Shown: positions 35,401 through 45,844, counted from the stretch's first letter. The stretch: DNA of 64,000 nt from Ga0077555 sp050187415 (GCA_050187415.1 JBFWXN010000005.1:62001-126000); one strand, 5' to 3'. The notes: generated by a model not told the origin, from the letters alone. Numbers and translations: made by a program.

Positions 35401-36001
35401 AGCTGGCATCGGCGGCATAACGAATGGCCGTGTCGAGCGCGCGTCCGAGGTCGTCCGAGGGGGCGCTGTTGGCGGCATCGAGCACATGGCCGGTCGCCTC
35501 GCGCACGAGCGTTGCCGTCATCTCCTCGTCGAGGATCGAGAATCCCGGTGGAACGTTGGCCTCCAACGGGAAGCGTTGCAGCAGGCGTTCGCAGAAGGCG
35601 TGGATGGTCTGCACCTTGAGACCACCGGGTGTCTCGATGGCGAGCGTGAAGAGATCGCGGGCGCGGTCCAACTCGCGTGGGTTCGGCTCGCGCTCGAGCA
35701 GGGCGGTCAGCGCGTCGTGAAGATGGTGCTCGTCGGCCGTGACCCATTTCGACAGGCGATCGAAGACGCGCGCCGACATCTCGGCCGCGGCTGCTTTGGT
35801 GTAGGTGAGGCAGAGCAGGCGCTCGGGTGGCGTTCCGGCGACGAGGAGCCGCAGAACGCGCGTCGTCAGCACGTGCGTCTTGCCCGTGCCGGCGTTGGCC
35901 GAAACCCAGGCCGAGACGAACGGATCGGCCGCCAGGGCTTGCCGCCGCGTGGTTTCGCGCAGTTCCTCGATCAGCTCGGGAGGGAGATGCGGCTCCGTCA
36001 T
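32414..36001 (-). CDS. addA: Helicase-nuclease subunit AddA
   Basis: Superfamily I helicase and RecB-type nuclease that processes double-strand breaks with AddB. 1195 residues. Walker A SANAGTGKTHVL (34-45), Walker B LVDEAQDTSPIQW, motif VMTVHGSKGLEAPIVFLPDT (V), LLYVALTRPRDRLYV (VI), and nuclease signature EVMIVDFKTNRPPP near the C-terminus. ATG at 36001 overlaps the addB stop as ATGA, fixing the start. The frame is open upstream inside addB but that part is a shadow. Confidence 0.96.
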   Translation of the reverse strand: MTEPHLPPELIEELRETTRRQALAADPFVSAWVSANAGTGKTHVLTTRVLRLLVAGTPPERLLCLTYTKAAAAEMSARVFDRLSKWVTADEHHLHDALTALLEREPNPRELDRARDLFTLAIETPGGLKVQTIHAFCERLLQRFPLEANVPPGFSILDEEMTATLVREATGHVLDAANSAPSDDLGRALDTAIRYAADASFDQVVRDAMARWQWLAYASRMEIGNARGFDAAAVAYRRALGIPPADTAESVSALRAGVLKPAQLARIRDILRTGTKTDQDRARDAAAALSCLTNGQRAAALQKLFLTGDGEPRKNPMTKSLAAKHPDIAATLDSAQAAFAALTLRLNSIAVADATIALMRLACSARQRYDELKAQRAALDFDDLIAKTGHLLRSDDANWVLYKLDGGLDHILVDEAQDTSPIQWRVVEALAREFLAGAGARELDTQLPRTVFAVGDEKQSIYGFQGAAPKMFADMGRTLETMARAAKLDFAHVPLTLSFRTVAPVLQAVDRVFADPSRRAGLTSHDAAPHHAARRHGVGGLIELWDTERAEKTDPAPAWLPLEEVPQSPPAVRLAERIADTIRDWIANREQLVSEGRPIDYGDILILVRRRKPFADLMVATLKKRGIPVAGADRLRLTQQLAVLDLLALADVLLLPEDDLSLAAVLKSPLFGLDDDDLLQIAPERRGSLWSALLEAAKTNPRFATAAEQLKRWRSRADIAPPYEFLVEVLVHDGMRARLLGRLGAEAADPLDELLAMALAYDEQAPPSLQGFVDWLRASEREIKRDMEHGRGEVRVMTVHGSKGLEAPIVFLPDTCGGMNGGRPGGLLDCDHPALPHDDVTGLPFLWPVKGSSGVTAVAEARATGRDKDREEHNRLLYVALTRPRDRLYVCGFETTKGRERGCWYDAIEAGLEGLLVETTDIAGRSVRRHQAPQSAPRESGRASTRAVVAPVLPPDWARCKAPREPGVAVPLAPSRLAPLETDSEGDPMEAPRLARRADDPPAPSPSALAADNRFLRGTITHALLQHLPAISSDDRQAAATAFVRDRGASLSAATRASIVTETLAVLSHSEFAAVFGPDSRAEVPIVAELSPPGDKGETVRLNGQIDRLVANDHEVMIVDFKTNRPPPTDPAQVADTYVLQLAAYRLAVTRVFPGRRVRAALLWTDGPSLMELPSDRLDEAAKRLFLLRTANLDA

Positions 36002-39000
36002 GGGTCGTCTCCGCTCTCCTCGTCGACGGCCCACTCGCCGACGCGGGCAAGGTGGGCGTAGTCGTCGTACCGGTAGTCGAAGCGCTTGCGCCGGAGCGCC
36101 TTGTAGGGCGTCGCGGGGTGATCGAACCGGGCGACGAGCCGCTGGAACTCGGTGAGCGTTCGGGCGGCAAAGTCGGCGATGCTCTCGCCTTTCGGTATGA
36201 CGAGACATTCATCGCCGGGCGGCTCGCCGCCGCTGGCGCGGATGTAGCGAAGCGCGGTCACGATGCTCGTCGTGACTTGCGGAAACACGCCCGCCGCAAC
36301 CATCGCGGCTTCCAGCGGGAGCTGAGGCGCCTCGCCCGCAATGACCTTGGCCGCTTTGGGCGGCCCGCCGGTTTTATAGTCCGTGATCGCGATGCCGCTG
36401 GCGGCGAGGTCGATGCGGTCGGCTCGTGCCGTCAGCTTGAACGATCCCCCGGGAGCATCGAAAACGAGCTGGCCGTCGATTTCGACGAGGCGGCGCGAGT
36501 CCGGCTCGCGACGCCCTGCCTCGGTCTCCGCGAACCAGTGCGCGAAGCGTTCGAGACGTGGGCGCCAGAAAGCCCGAACGCGCGGCTCGCGGCCGAGTGC
36601 GCCGATGACATCGTCGGCAATGTCCATGAAGGCATGGACGACATCCGGCGGCAATTCATTGGCGTACCGCCTGGTAAAGCGTGCCAGTGTTTCGTGAACG
36701 ATCTGGCCTCTCTCGGAAGGGCCGGGCTCCTGGCCGAGCGGGGGCAGCGCCTCGAGTACCAGGATGCGCTTGGCAAAGATCGCGTAGGGGTTTGCCAACC
36801 ACGCCTCGACGTCGGAGACCGAGGCGCGTCGGGGCCGCGTTGCGACGGGGGGCGTCGGGGCCGGCTGCGGGACGGCTTTCAGCTCCGCAGGGAGATCGCG
36901 CGCCCGCGCCCACGCGGCCCACGGCTTCGAGGCAGTCGGCGCGAGCGCGGCCTCGAGGCCGAGGCCGGCGAGAAGCGCATTGAGCCGCAGCAGCCAGCGT
37001 GATGGCACCATCGGCTCGCCGGCAACCTTGTTGGCGCGCGTGAGGTAGACGGTTTGCGCGCCGAGCAGCGTCACGATGTCGTGGGCCGAGCGTCCCGTCT
37101 CCTCCTCGGGACTGGGCAGCCCGAGCGCTGCGCGCATGCTGCGATTGAGCCACGGGCCGGGGTCGGCGACCTTCGGCCATACGCCCTCGTTGAGCGAACC
37201 GAGCACCACGACGTCGGGCTGGTGCAGCCGCGCTTCATACGGCCCCCAGATGAACAATCGCGGATGGCGCGGTACGCTCGTGCGAATGCTCTCGCTACCG
37301 ACGAGCGCGCGGAAGAAATCGGGATAGTCGGCAAGCCTCAGTGAAGGCTGCGTCGTGGGGCCGTGCATCAGCTTGGCGAGAAGCAGCGACGCAGCGGCGC
37401 CTTCGTCGCGCGCCCACAGCGGGGACGCGTCCTGCGCTTCGCCGGCGGTCGCGTCGCGCGAGGCGTCGTCGGGCGACGCTTCGCCGACTGGCGGTGGCTT
37501 GGCGATAGCCTCGGATACTGCGACATGCGCCGTCACGATCGCGGCGAGTGGATGAGCAGACGCGTCCTCACCGAGGATGGCGAGCGGCTCGAAGGCCGAT
37601 CTCAGACGCACGACCAGGTCGTGGATCTCGTCCCAACTTTCATGCTTGAGACGCGTCACCGAGCGATGCCGTCTGGTGCCGGACGCCGTTTCAGCGCGGG
37701 CGCGATCGACCGCGTCCTCCAGGCTGGCGAGCCCGCGGCCGAGATACGTGGTGCGCAGGGCCGCGAGTTCGAGATTGCGGGCGCGGCGGCGCACGTCGCC
37801 CGCCGGCAGACCGAGGCGTGTCAGCGGATGCTTGAGCAGAGCCATCAGCTCCGCCGGGGCAAATGCGGATTTGAGCGCGTTGGCGACGAGGTCGAGAAAC
37901 GTGCCGGGTACGGTCTTCGCGAACGGCCGGCCAGCCGAATCATCGACGCGGATGCCCCAGCTTTCGAGACGCGTCGCGACGCGGCGGGCGAGCATCCGGT
38001 CGGGCGAGACAAGTGCAGCGGTGCGTCCCGGCGTTTCGAGCGCCTCGCGCAGCACGAGCGAGACGACCTCCGCCTCGTCCTCGGCGGTCGGCGCCTCGAT
38101 CAGGTGGACGTCGGCCAGGCCGTGCCGGAGCGCGTCGCGATCCCCCGTCATCATGAGTTTACGCCAGCCGGTCATCGAGCCGGTCGGCCGCATCATCTCG
38201 CTGGCGATCACATTGCGCGCACGGCGATCGGGAGGGAGAGGCGCGCCCGGCAACTCGCGCACGCCGGCGCGGGCGACGCCGAGACGTTGCAGCAGACGGG
38301 CGAGCCCATGATGGGGGTGCTCGGGGTGCTCGTCCGCCAGTTGCGAGAACCTCTCCTCCTCGAGATCGAGGTCGAGGCCCGGCAACACGATGGCGCCGTT
38401 CGGAAGGTGGGCGACAGCCTGGATCAACTCCGTCGTCGCCGGCACCGATCCGGTTACGCCGGCAACGATGACCGGGTGAGGGGACTGCGTCGTGGCAAGC
38501 CGACGAGCCTCGGCCCTGATCAGGCGATTGCGGCGGTCGGCCGGCGAAATCAGGTTCTGCTCGGCAAGGTATGCAGGCCACATTTCGGTGGCGATCCTGA
38601 GGAAATCGAGCGTTTGCTGCCAGTGCTCCGCGTATTCGGCGGGAACAAGCCCGGCGAGCGCATCGAGGGCCACGTTCTCGGTCTCGATCATGTCGATCAG
38701 GCGCGCGAGTTCGGACGCCAGGCGTACGGCCTGCGCGGGCGTGGTGGCGCCGGCCACCGGCAGCATAGCGGCAAGATCGGTGTCGACGCCGGGGGGCGGG
38801 GCGCGCATCGTGCGTGACCAGAGAAGGACCAGCTCGGTCAGCAAAAGCGTGCGTTCAAGCGCGCCGATGGCGGGCGGGATGCCAAGCTCGTTGCCGCCGG
38901 GTGCCACGGGAGCGATGGCGTTCTCGATCAGGCCCAGGTCCTCCTGGCCCTCGGCGATCGGACGGATGGCGGGCAGCAGCATGGCATCGGCACCCGCCGC

Positions 39001-39207
39001 ATCGAGAAATGCGTCTTGCAGCGTCCGTGCGGCGCGGCGCGTGGGCATCAGAATAGTCCAGGCCGGAAGATCGAACGGCGATGGCGGAACGCCGCCGGTC
39101 ACGGGGAGATCGCCCGCAAGGATCGCTTGCGCGAGCGCTGCCAGAAAGGGGCGTCCCGGCGATACCGTGTAGACGTTCGGCGCGCGCGTTGCCTCAACGA
39201 GGCTCAT
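35998..39207 (-). CDS. addB: Double-strand break repair protein AddB
   Basis: Partner of AddA, 1069 residues. The N-terminal half is the inactivated helicase scaffold; the C-terminal PD-(D/E)xK nuclease is seen in IAITDYKTGGPPKAAK followed by QLPLEAAM. Several LPGLDLDLEEERFSQ-type and WTILMPTRRAARTLQDAF stretches match alphaproteobacterial AddB. Iron-sulfur cysteines known from Firmicutes AddB are not obvious. Overlaps murU upstream (ATGA) and addA downstream (ATGA). Confidence 0.94.
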   Translation of the reverse strand: MSLVEATRAPNVYTVSPGRPFLAALAQAILAGDLPVTGGVPPSPFDLPAWTILMPTRRAARTLQDAFLDAAGADAMLLPAIRPIAEGQEDLGLIENAIAPVAPGGNELGIPPAIGALERTLLLTELVLLWSRTMRAPPPGVDTDLAAMLPVAGATTPAQAVRLASELARLIDMIETENVALDALAGLVPAEYAEHWQQTLDFLRIATEMWPAYLAEQNLISPADRRNRLIRAEARRLATTQSPHPVIVAGVTGSVPATTELIQAVAHLPNGAIVLPGLDLDLEEERFSQLADEHPEHPHHGLARLLQRLGVARAGVRELPGAPLPPDRRARNVIASEMMRPTGSMTGWRKLMMTGDRDALRHGLADVHLIEAPTAEDEAEVVSLVLREALETPGRTAALVSPDRMLARRVATRLESWGIRVDDSAGRPFAKTVPGTFLDLVANALKSAFAPAELMALLKHPLTRLGLPAGDVRRRARNLELAALRTTYLGRGLASLEDAVDRARAETASGTRRHRSVTRLKHESWDEIHDLVVRLRSAFEPLAILGEDASAHPLAAIVTAHVAVSEAIAKPPPVGEASPDDASRDATAGEAQDASPLWARDEGAAASLLLAKLMHGPTTQPSLRLADYPDFFRALVGSESIRTSVPRHPRLFIWGPYEARLHQPDVVVLGSLNEGVWPKVADPGPWLNRSMRAALGLPSPEEETGRSAHDIVTLLGAQTVYLTRANKVAGEPMVPSRWLLRLNALLAGLGLEAALAPTASKPWAAWARARDLPAELKAVPQPAPTPPVATRPRRASVSDVEAWLANPYAIFAKRILVLEALPPLGQEPGPSERGQIVHETLARFTRRYANELPPDVVHAFMDIADDVIGALGREPRVRAFWRPRLERFAHWFAETEAGRREPDSRRLVEIDGQLVFDAPGGSFKLTARADRIDLAASGIAITDYKTGGPPKAAKVIAGEAPQLPLEAAMVAAGVFPQVTTSIVTALRYIRASGGEPPGDECLVIPKGESIADFAARTLTEFQRLVARFDHPATPYKALRRKRFDYRYDDYAHLARVGEWAVDEESGDDP

Positions 39208-39944
39208 CTCGACTTCTCCGCTCCGGTCGCGTGGCCCGCCAGCCGTGCTTCGGCCGCCGACAAGGCTGCGGGATCACCCACGTGCATCCACGTGCCGTCG
39301 AGGCGGAGGCCAAAAAGACGCTGCTCGGCCAGCGCGCGATCCCAGACCCGGTTGAGCGAGAAGGCCGCGGCCGGCGCGTCGCGGATCAGGCGCGGTGTGG
39401 CGATCGAGACACCGGCGAAAACGAACTCGGCGGTCTCGCCTCTGGCGACGCGGCGCAAGCGGCCATCCGCCTCGAGATGGAAATCGCCGCGCCCGTCGTA
39501 ACCGAGACTGGTTATACGGTCGGCTACGAGCAGCAGGCCGTCCATCCGGCGCTCGTCGAATGCGGCCCCAAGGGCCGGCAGATTGGCGGTCGCGCGCTCG
39601 ATCCAGACTGAGTCGGAATTGTGTACGAGGAACGGTCCATCGCCGAGCAGCGGCAGGGCTTTGGCGACGCCGCCGCCTGTGTCGAGGAGTTCGTCGCGTT
39701 CGTCGGAAATCGTGATATGCGGCATGATCCGGCTGGCGAGGTGCTGCTCAACCATGTCGGCGAGGTAGTGAACGTTGACCACAGCGTCGGCGATGCGGGC
39801 GTCCTCTATGCGGTCGAGCACGTGATCGAGGAGAGCGCGACCGGCGAGCCGCACCAGCGGCTTGGGCACGTGTTCCGTCAGCGGTCGCATGCGGGTGCCG
39901 AGGCCGGCAGCCAACACGAAAGCCTTTTCGAGGCTGATACCCAT
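39204..39944 (-). CDS. murU: Sugar-1-phosphate nucleotidyltransferase (MurU-like)
   Basis: 246-residue nucleotidyltransferase. N-terminal VLAAGLGTRMRPLTEHVPKPLV holds the nucleotide loop and Lys; VHNSDSVW supplies the metal Asp. In this position beside an AmgK-type kinase it fits N-acetylmuramate-1-phosphate uridylyltransferase, which returns recycled MurNAc to UDP-MurNAc and bypasses early de novo peptidoglycan synthesis. The specificity is inferred from context. 72 bp after the tsaE-amgK gene; overlaps addB by 4 bp. Confidence 0.85.
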   Translation of the reverse strand: MGISLEKAFVLAAGLGTRMRPLTEHVPKPLVRLAGRALLDHVLDRIEDARIADAVVNVHYLADMVEQHLASRIMPHITISDERDELLDTGGGVAKALPLLGDGPFLVHNSDSVWIERATANLPALGAAFDERRMDGLLLVADRITSLGYDGRGDFHLEADGRLRRVARGETAEFVFAGVSIATPRLIRDAPAAAFSLNRVWDRALAEQRLFGLRLDGTWMHVGDPAALSAAEARLAGHATGAEKSR

Positions 39945-40016
39945 GGCGGCAGTCCCCCCTGGCCGTCAGCGGTCGCGACGCCCGTTCCAGCTCTCGTCCC
40001 CGCTCCCGTCGCGGCG

Positions 40017-41573
40017 TCAGGGCGTGACGAGCTTGCGACGAATCTCCGCCGGAAAGTGGCGATCATACCATGCCCGGAGCGTCGCGAGATCGGGGTGGGC
40101 GAGATTGCGCTCGAGATAGTCCCAGGTGCGCGGCATGTGACGCAGATAGCCGGGCTTGCCGTCGCGTCGCAGCAGGCGCACCCAAAGTCCGATCAGGCGC
40201 GTGTTACGCTGGGCGCCGAAGGCGGCGTAGGTCGCGCGGAACCGATCAGGGTCGAAATCAAAGTCCACACGTTCGACCTGGCGGATATAGCGCTCGAGCT
40301 CGGCGGTTTCCAGGGAAGCCGGAACGTCGACACGCGCGTCCTGCAGCAACGAGACAAGGTCCAGGGCCCACGATTCCGCGAGCGCATCCTGGAAGTCGAT
40401 GACGCCGACGTTGGAGCCCACGGGGCGATCCGGCAGCCAGAACAAATTGGGCGAATGGAAGTCGCGCAGGAATATGCCGGCCGGCTCGGCGAGCAGACGG
40501 TCGATGAGAGGCGACCAGAGTGACCGGAATTCCTCACGCATGGCGTCGGGTGCGGGTGCTCCGTTGATCTCGGGCCAATACCAGTCGAGGATCAAATCGA
40601 GTTCGATTTCCAGCGCCGCCCGATCGAAGCGAGGCAGCCGATAGGTCGTGTCGTCGGGTAGTGGCAGGAGCGCGGGGAGGGGGGACTGCCGCAGCCGCAG
40701 CAGCAGATCGACTGCGGCGCTCCACATCCGAGCCTGAGAGACGCCACTATCGAGCGCGCGACCGAAGGTCAGGTCGCCCATATCCTCCAGAAGCAGCAAT
40801 CCGCGCTCGAGATCGGCGGCATGAATGGTGGGCGCGGTGATCCCGTTTGCCGAAAGTCCACGCCCGATGGCGACGAACGGCCGAACGTCTTCCGCCAGAT
40901 GCGCGACGCGACTGTATGGCAGGCCGTTGGCGATCGGCGGACCGTCGGGCATCCGGGGCGCGTCCATCAGGACGTAGCTCGTCTGCCCACCCGCGCGCTC
41001 GACATGGATGCGGGCGTAGGCGCGCGCGGATGCATCACCTTGCAGATAAGCAATCTGCCGGACAGATTCGCTCGACGGTATGGCCTGCGCCAGAAATCGA
41101 TCGATCGCCTCGAGCCGCGCCAGCCGCGGTATCCAGCTTCCCGTTGCGACGAGGACGAGCGAGCGCAACTCCGGCGCCTCCCCGGCCTCGATGGAGATCT
41201 CGACGCGGTCTCCCGGCATCGCTTCCGCCGCCCGCTCCGGCCATTCGACGATCACCGCGCCGTGCGCGAGGGCGTCGTCGAAGCCGATTTCGTCAAGCTC
41301 GCCGGGATTCGCGAGGCGGTAGAGGTCAAAATGGGCGACGCCGAGGCGCTCGGCGCGATACGGCTGCACGATGGAAAAGGTAGGGCTTGGAACGTCGGCC
41401 CCCGGATCCGAGAGCAGGGCTCGGATCAAAGCCCGCGCCAGGGTTGTCTTTCCGGCGCCGAGATCGCCCGTCAGCAGCACCGCATCGCCCGGTCTCAGTT
41501 TCAGGGCGATCAACTCGGCGATGCGGGTGATCCCGGTGAGATCGAGCCCGGCCAGCCGCCAGGCTTCGCTCAT
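40017..41573 (-). CDS. tsaE: Fusion of TsaE (tRNA t6A) and AmgK-like sugar kinase
   Basis: 518 residues in two parts. Residues 1-150: TsaE ATPase with Walker A LTGDLGAGKTTLARALI, PSPTFSIVQPY, HFDLYRL and EWPERAAEAM, needed for N6-threonylcarbamoyladenosine in tRNA. Residues about 170-518: aminoglycoside-phosphotransferase-fold kinase, with YLQGDASARAYARI, catalytic LRDFHSPNLFWLP and GVIDFQDALAESWALD. AmgK-type kinases phosphorylate N-acetylmuramate or N-acetylglucosamine at the anomeric carbon. The fusion is known in alphaproteobacteria. Start overlaps the divL stop by 4 bp (ATGA). Confidence 0.9.
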   Translation of the reverse strand: MSEAWRLAGLDLTGITRIAELIALKLRPGDAVLLTGDLGAGKTTLARALIRALLSDPGADVPSPTFSIVQPYRAERLGVAHFDLYRLANPGELDEIGFDDALAHGAVIVEWPERAAEAMPGDRVEISIEAGEAPELRSLVLVATGSWIPRLARLEAIDRFLAQAIPSSESVRQIAYLQGDASARAYARIHVERAGGQTSYVLMDAPRMPDGPPIANGLPYSRVAHLAEDVRPFVAIGRGLSANGITAPTIHAADLERGLLLLEDMGDLTFGRALDSGVSQARMWSAAVDLLLRLRQSPLPALLPLPDDTTYRLPRFDRAALEIELDLILDWYWPEINGAPAPDAMREEFRSLWSPLIDRLLAEPAGIFLRDFHSPNLFWLPDRPVGSNVGVIDFQDALAESWALDLVSLLQDARVDVPASLETAELERYIRQVERVDFDFDPDRFRATYAAFGAQRNTRLIGLWVRLLRRDGKPGYLRHMPRTWDYLERNLAHPDLATLRAWYDRHFPAEIRRKLVTP

Positions 41574-44146
41574 GCCGTTGCCCTTCTGTCGCGGGCGGCG
41601 TCTGCGGAAAGCTCGGACGGGCCGGCAACTGGCAGAAGCACGATTGCGGTGGTGCCGTTTCCCGGTTCCGATTCAAGGAGCAAGCTGCCGCCGTGAAGTT
41701 CTGCGAGGCTTTTGGCCACCGGTAATCCAAGGCCCGCGCCGCGATGCTTCGAGCCCTGGCTGCGCGAGACGAAGCGCTCCAGTACCGAGTGCTGCTCGCT
41801 CTTCGGGATGCCGACACCCTCGTCGCTAACTCTGAATTGAAGCATACCCTGTTGAAGCTCCGACACGACCCTCACGGTCCCGCCCTGCGGGGAAAACCCT
41901 ATGGCGTTCGAGAGGATATTATAGAAAATCTGGCGCACGCGCGCCTCGTCGGCGACGATGCTGTCGACTTCGGGCGCAATCGTGACGTCGAGCCTAATGC
42001 GCGCCCGCGCGGCGCGGTCGCTCACCGCCTTGAGCGCGCTTTCGATCATGGGTCGCACCTTTGCCGGCGCGACCTTCAGCTCGAGCGCGCCAGCGTCGAT
42101 GTTGGTGAGATCCAGAATGTCGTCGATGATCGACAAGAGCTGACGCGACGATGCGCCAACGTCGTTCAGGTATTCGCGCTGCTTGTCGTTGAGCGCGCCG
42201 GTGCGCGGGCTTTCGAGAAGCTCGGAGAATCCGATGATGTTCGTCAACGGCGTGCGCAACTCGTAGGATACGTGGCTGATAAACTGGCTCTTCAGCCGAT
42301 CCGCCGCGATCAGCGCCTCGTTTCGCTCGACCAGGGCGCGCTCGTAGTGCTTGGCATCGGTCACGTCGGCGAACGAGACGAGCGTTCCCCCATCGGGAAG
42401 GGGCAGGGCCGCGAATTCGATGACGCTTTGGTCGGTGCGCGCCATCTGACCTTCGACCGATTGCCGGCTGTCGGAAATTCCGGTCACGGTGTTCGCGATC
42501 GTGATCCAGGCGGCCGAATCGCCGGACAGCTCCCGTCCCAGCTCGACGATTTCGTCGATGTGCGGCTCGTTGGTCAGCGCGCCGGGCGACAATCTCCAGA
42601 TCTGCCCAAAAGCGTGGTTCGACAGCCTCAGCCGGCCATTCGTGCCGAACACGGCGATGCCTTCCTTGAGATGATCGAGCGTTTCACGCTGCACGTCTAT
42701 GAGAGCATTGTAGCGGCTCTCCATGCCGATCCGCTCGGTCACGTCGTCGAAAAAGTGCGTTGCGCCGCCATCCGGTCGCGGCTCGATGGTGACATGCAGC
42801 GTTCGGCCGTCCGGCAGATACCAGCCCTCCTCTTGCACCGTATCGCCCCGGGCTGCGGCGAGAACGCGTGCTTTCCACGTTCTATAGTTCACCGTCTCGG
42901 ACGCCGCCGTCTCGCCCGTGCCGTCCGGAGCAAGTTCGGGTCGACTGACAACCTCTGGGAGCTTGCCCGCCTTGCGCAACCGATCGAGCACCTCGGCGTC
43001 GGTCGGCGCTGTGGCAAGCCACTTCGGATCGAGGCACCACAGACGCTGGTAGGCGGCATTGGCAAACGACAGGCGGCGATCGCCGCCGAAGATCGCGACC
43101 GCGGTTGCGACACGATCGAGGGTTCGATCGTAGGCGATGATCTGGCGGTCGAGCTCGCCGCGGGCGCTTTCCGCCGCCGTGACGTCGATGGCTGCGACGG
43201 CCAGCGCTTCGCCAATCGGAAATCCGATTACGTCGTGCATGCGCCGCTCGCCGGCGATGTTGAGCGGGAGGCGCTTGCCGAAAGATTTGCCGCCGCCGGC
43301 GGCCTCGGCGAGTTCCTTGCGCTGGCGCGACTCGAGCAGCTCGATCTGCCGCTCGCGAACCTCTGCCTCGTCGGAGCCCTCGACGGCGGTCACATAGGCT
43401 TTGTTCACCCACGCGATGCGATTGTCGGAGCCCCGCAGCCATACGGGCATGGGGAGCACATTCATCAGCGCGCGTGACAGCGAGATATCGCGCGCCAACT
43501 GGCGATGCTGGTCCATGATCCGGGCGAGGTCGCGGCGCGAGCCTGCGACATCCCGCAACCGCAGAATTGCGCGGCTACCGGCGACGCGACCGTCGGCTTC
43601 GACATATCCGCCGGCAGCGGTCCGGATCAGAAGATTGAAGGGCCGGCCCAATGTGAAGAGCGTGTCGAGGCCTGCCTTCAGGTCATGCGCGCCCTGCGAT
43701 TCGAGCCATTGTCCGAAGCGCAGAAGCTGCTGCGGGTTCTCGGGCAGTCCGGGCACCGTGGTCAGCGTATTGACGGCGATCCTGACGCGCTCGCCATGCT
43801 GCCAGTAGATCAGGACTTGCGGCTCAGCCCGGAGGATGGCTTCGGCCGCCGCCAGGTTGCGCCGCAACGCGGCCGCCTCGTCCTCGCGCTTTCGCCCGAG
43901 ACGCCGTGCGGTTCGCGTCGAGCGCCAGAGCAGGCCGAGCGCGACGGCCATGGCGCCGCTCGTGACCGCGAGTGCGAGGACGTGCGCAAGCTTGAAGTTG
44001 GCCGCCCCGTGCGCACTGCGGTCCGCGATGGCCGCCGTCAGCACGACGGCACAGGCGACGCTTGCGACGAGCAAGAGCATAAGCTCGGCCCGCGCATTGA
44101 TGCTCCGCTGCCCGGTTCCGCCGCCTGTCTCGCTCTTCGCCTGCAT
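41570..44146 (-). CDS. divL: DivL-like PAS sensor kinase with Tyr in the H-box
   Basis: 858 residues. Two N-terminal transmembrane helices (about 20-40 and 52-72), then several PAS regions (DNRIAWVNKAYVTAV; DRRLSFANAAYQRLW; NGRLRLSNHAFGQIW) and a dimerisation box SHVSYELRTPLTNIIGFSEL. The position of the phosphorylated His is Tyr628 (codon 42263-42265), as in Caulobacter DivL Y550; the nearby His625 is three residues earlier. The ATP-binding lobe is intact: N-box FYNILSNAIGFSPQGG, VSDEGVGIPKSE and RGAGLGLPVAKSL. In Caulobacter DivL binds DivK~P and controls CckA, and so CtrA. A perfect CtrA-type box lies about 100 bp upstream. Confidence 0.9.
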   Translation of the reverse strand: MQAKSETGGGTGQRSINARAELMLLLVASVACAVVLTAAIADRSAHGAANFKLAHVLALAVTSGAMAVALGLLWRSTRTARRLGRKREDEAAALRRNLAAAEAILRAEPQVLIYWQHGERVRIAVNTLTTVPGLPENPQQLLRFGQWLESQGAHDLKAGLDTLFTLGRPFNLLIRTAAGGYVEADGRVAGSRAILRLRDVAGSRRDLARIMDQHRQLARDISLSRALMNVLPMPVWLRGSDNRIAWVNKAYVTAVEGSDEAEVRERQIELLESRQRKELAEAAGGGKSFGKRLPLNIAGERRMHDVIGFPIGEALAVAAIDVTAAESARGELDRQIIAYDRTLDRVATAVAIFGGDRRLSFANAAYQRLWCLDPKWLATAPTDAEVLDRLRKAGKLPEVVSRPELAPDGTGETAASETVNYRTWKARVLAAARGDTVQEEGWYLPDGRTLHVTIEPRPDGGATHFFDDVTERIGMESRYNALIDVQRETLDHLKEGIAVFGTNGRLRLSNHAFGQIWRLSPGALTNEPHIDEIVELGRELSGDSAAWITIANTVTGISDSRQSVEGQMARTDQSVIEFAALPLPDGGTLVSFADVTDAKHYERALVERNEALIAADRLKSQFISHVSYELRTPLTNIIGFSELLESPRTGALNDKQREYLNDVGASSRQLLSIIDDILDLTNIDAGALELKVAPAKVRPMIESALKAVSDRAARARIRLDVTIAPEVDSIVADEARVRQIFYNILSNAIGFSPQGGTVRVVSELQQGMLQFRVSDEGVGIPKSEQHSVLERFVSRSQGSKHRGAGLGLPVAKSLAELHGGSLLLESEPGNGTTAIVLLPVAGPSELSADAARDRRATA

Positions 44147-44240
44147 TGAATCTCATATCAGGCCGGCCGGCGCTTTGACGGACTGACGCGAGACAAGACA
44201 ATCAGGCAAGGGTGCCGGGGCCGGGCCCAGCCACGAATCA

Positions 44241-44255
44241 TTAATTGTTCGTTAA
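44241..44255. promoter_or_regulatory. Perfect CtrA-type box upstream of divL
   Basis: TTAA TTGTTCG TTAA: two TTAA half-sites separated by exactly 7 bp, the full CtrA consensus. It lies about 95-109 bp before the divL ATG at 44146, in the only AT-rich patch of the 291-bp gap between ahcY and divL. I scanned other TTAA positions by eye and found no second perfect site in the window. A CtrA role is inference. Confidence 0.6.
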
Positions 44256-44437
44256 GGACTATGCGGACGCGACCTGCCGCTGGCTAGCCACGAAGGCGCC
44301 TCGATGGCATCTCGGTGACAGGCTGTTGCCCTAATGTGCCGCGGCGACCGACGGACCAAGCCGGGTCGAAGAGCCACCGGGGCGGAACATCCGTGCGGGG
44401 CCGCAGCCCGCAGGTTGCCCGGCGCCGGTCTCTGCCA

Positions 44438-45844
<1,407 letters not shown>

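Noticed and set aside
42272..42274. His625 of divL as the phosphoacceptor
   Set aside because: It is three residues before the aligned H-box position, where Tyr628 sits in front of ELRTPL.
41744..43477. 577-codon open frame antisense to divL
   Set aside because: Lacks ribosome site and domains; divL has all kinase motifs in order.
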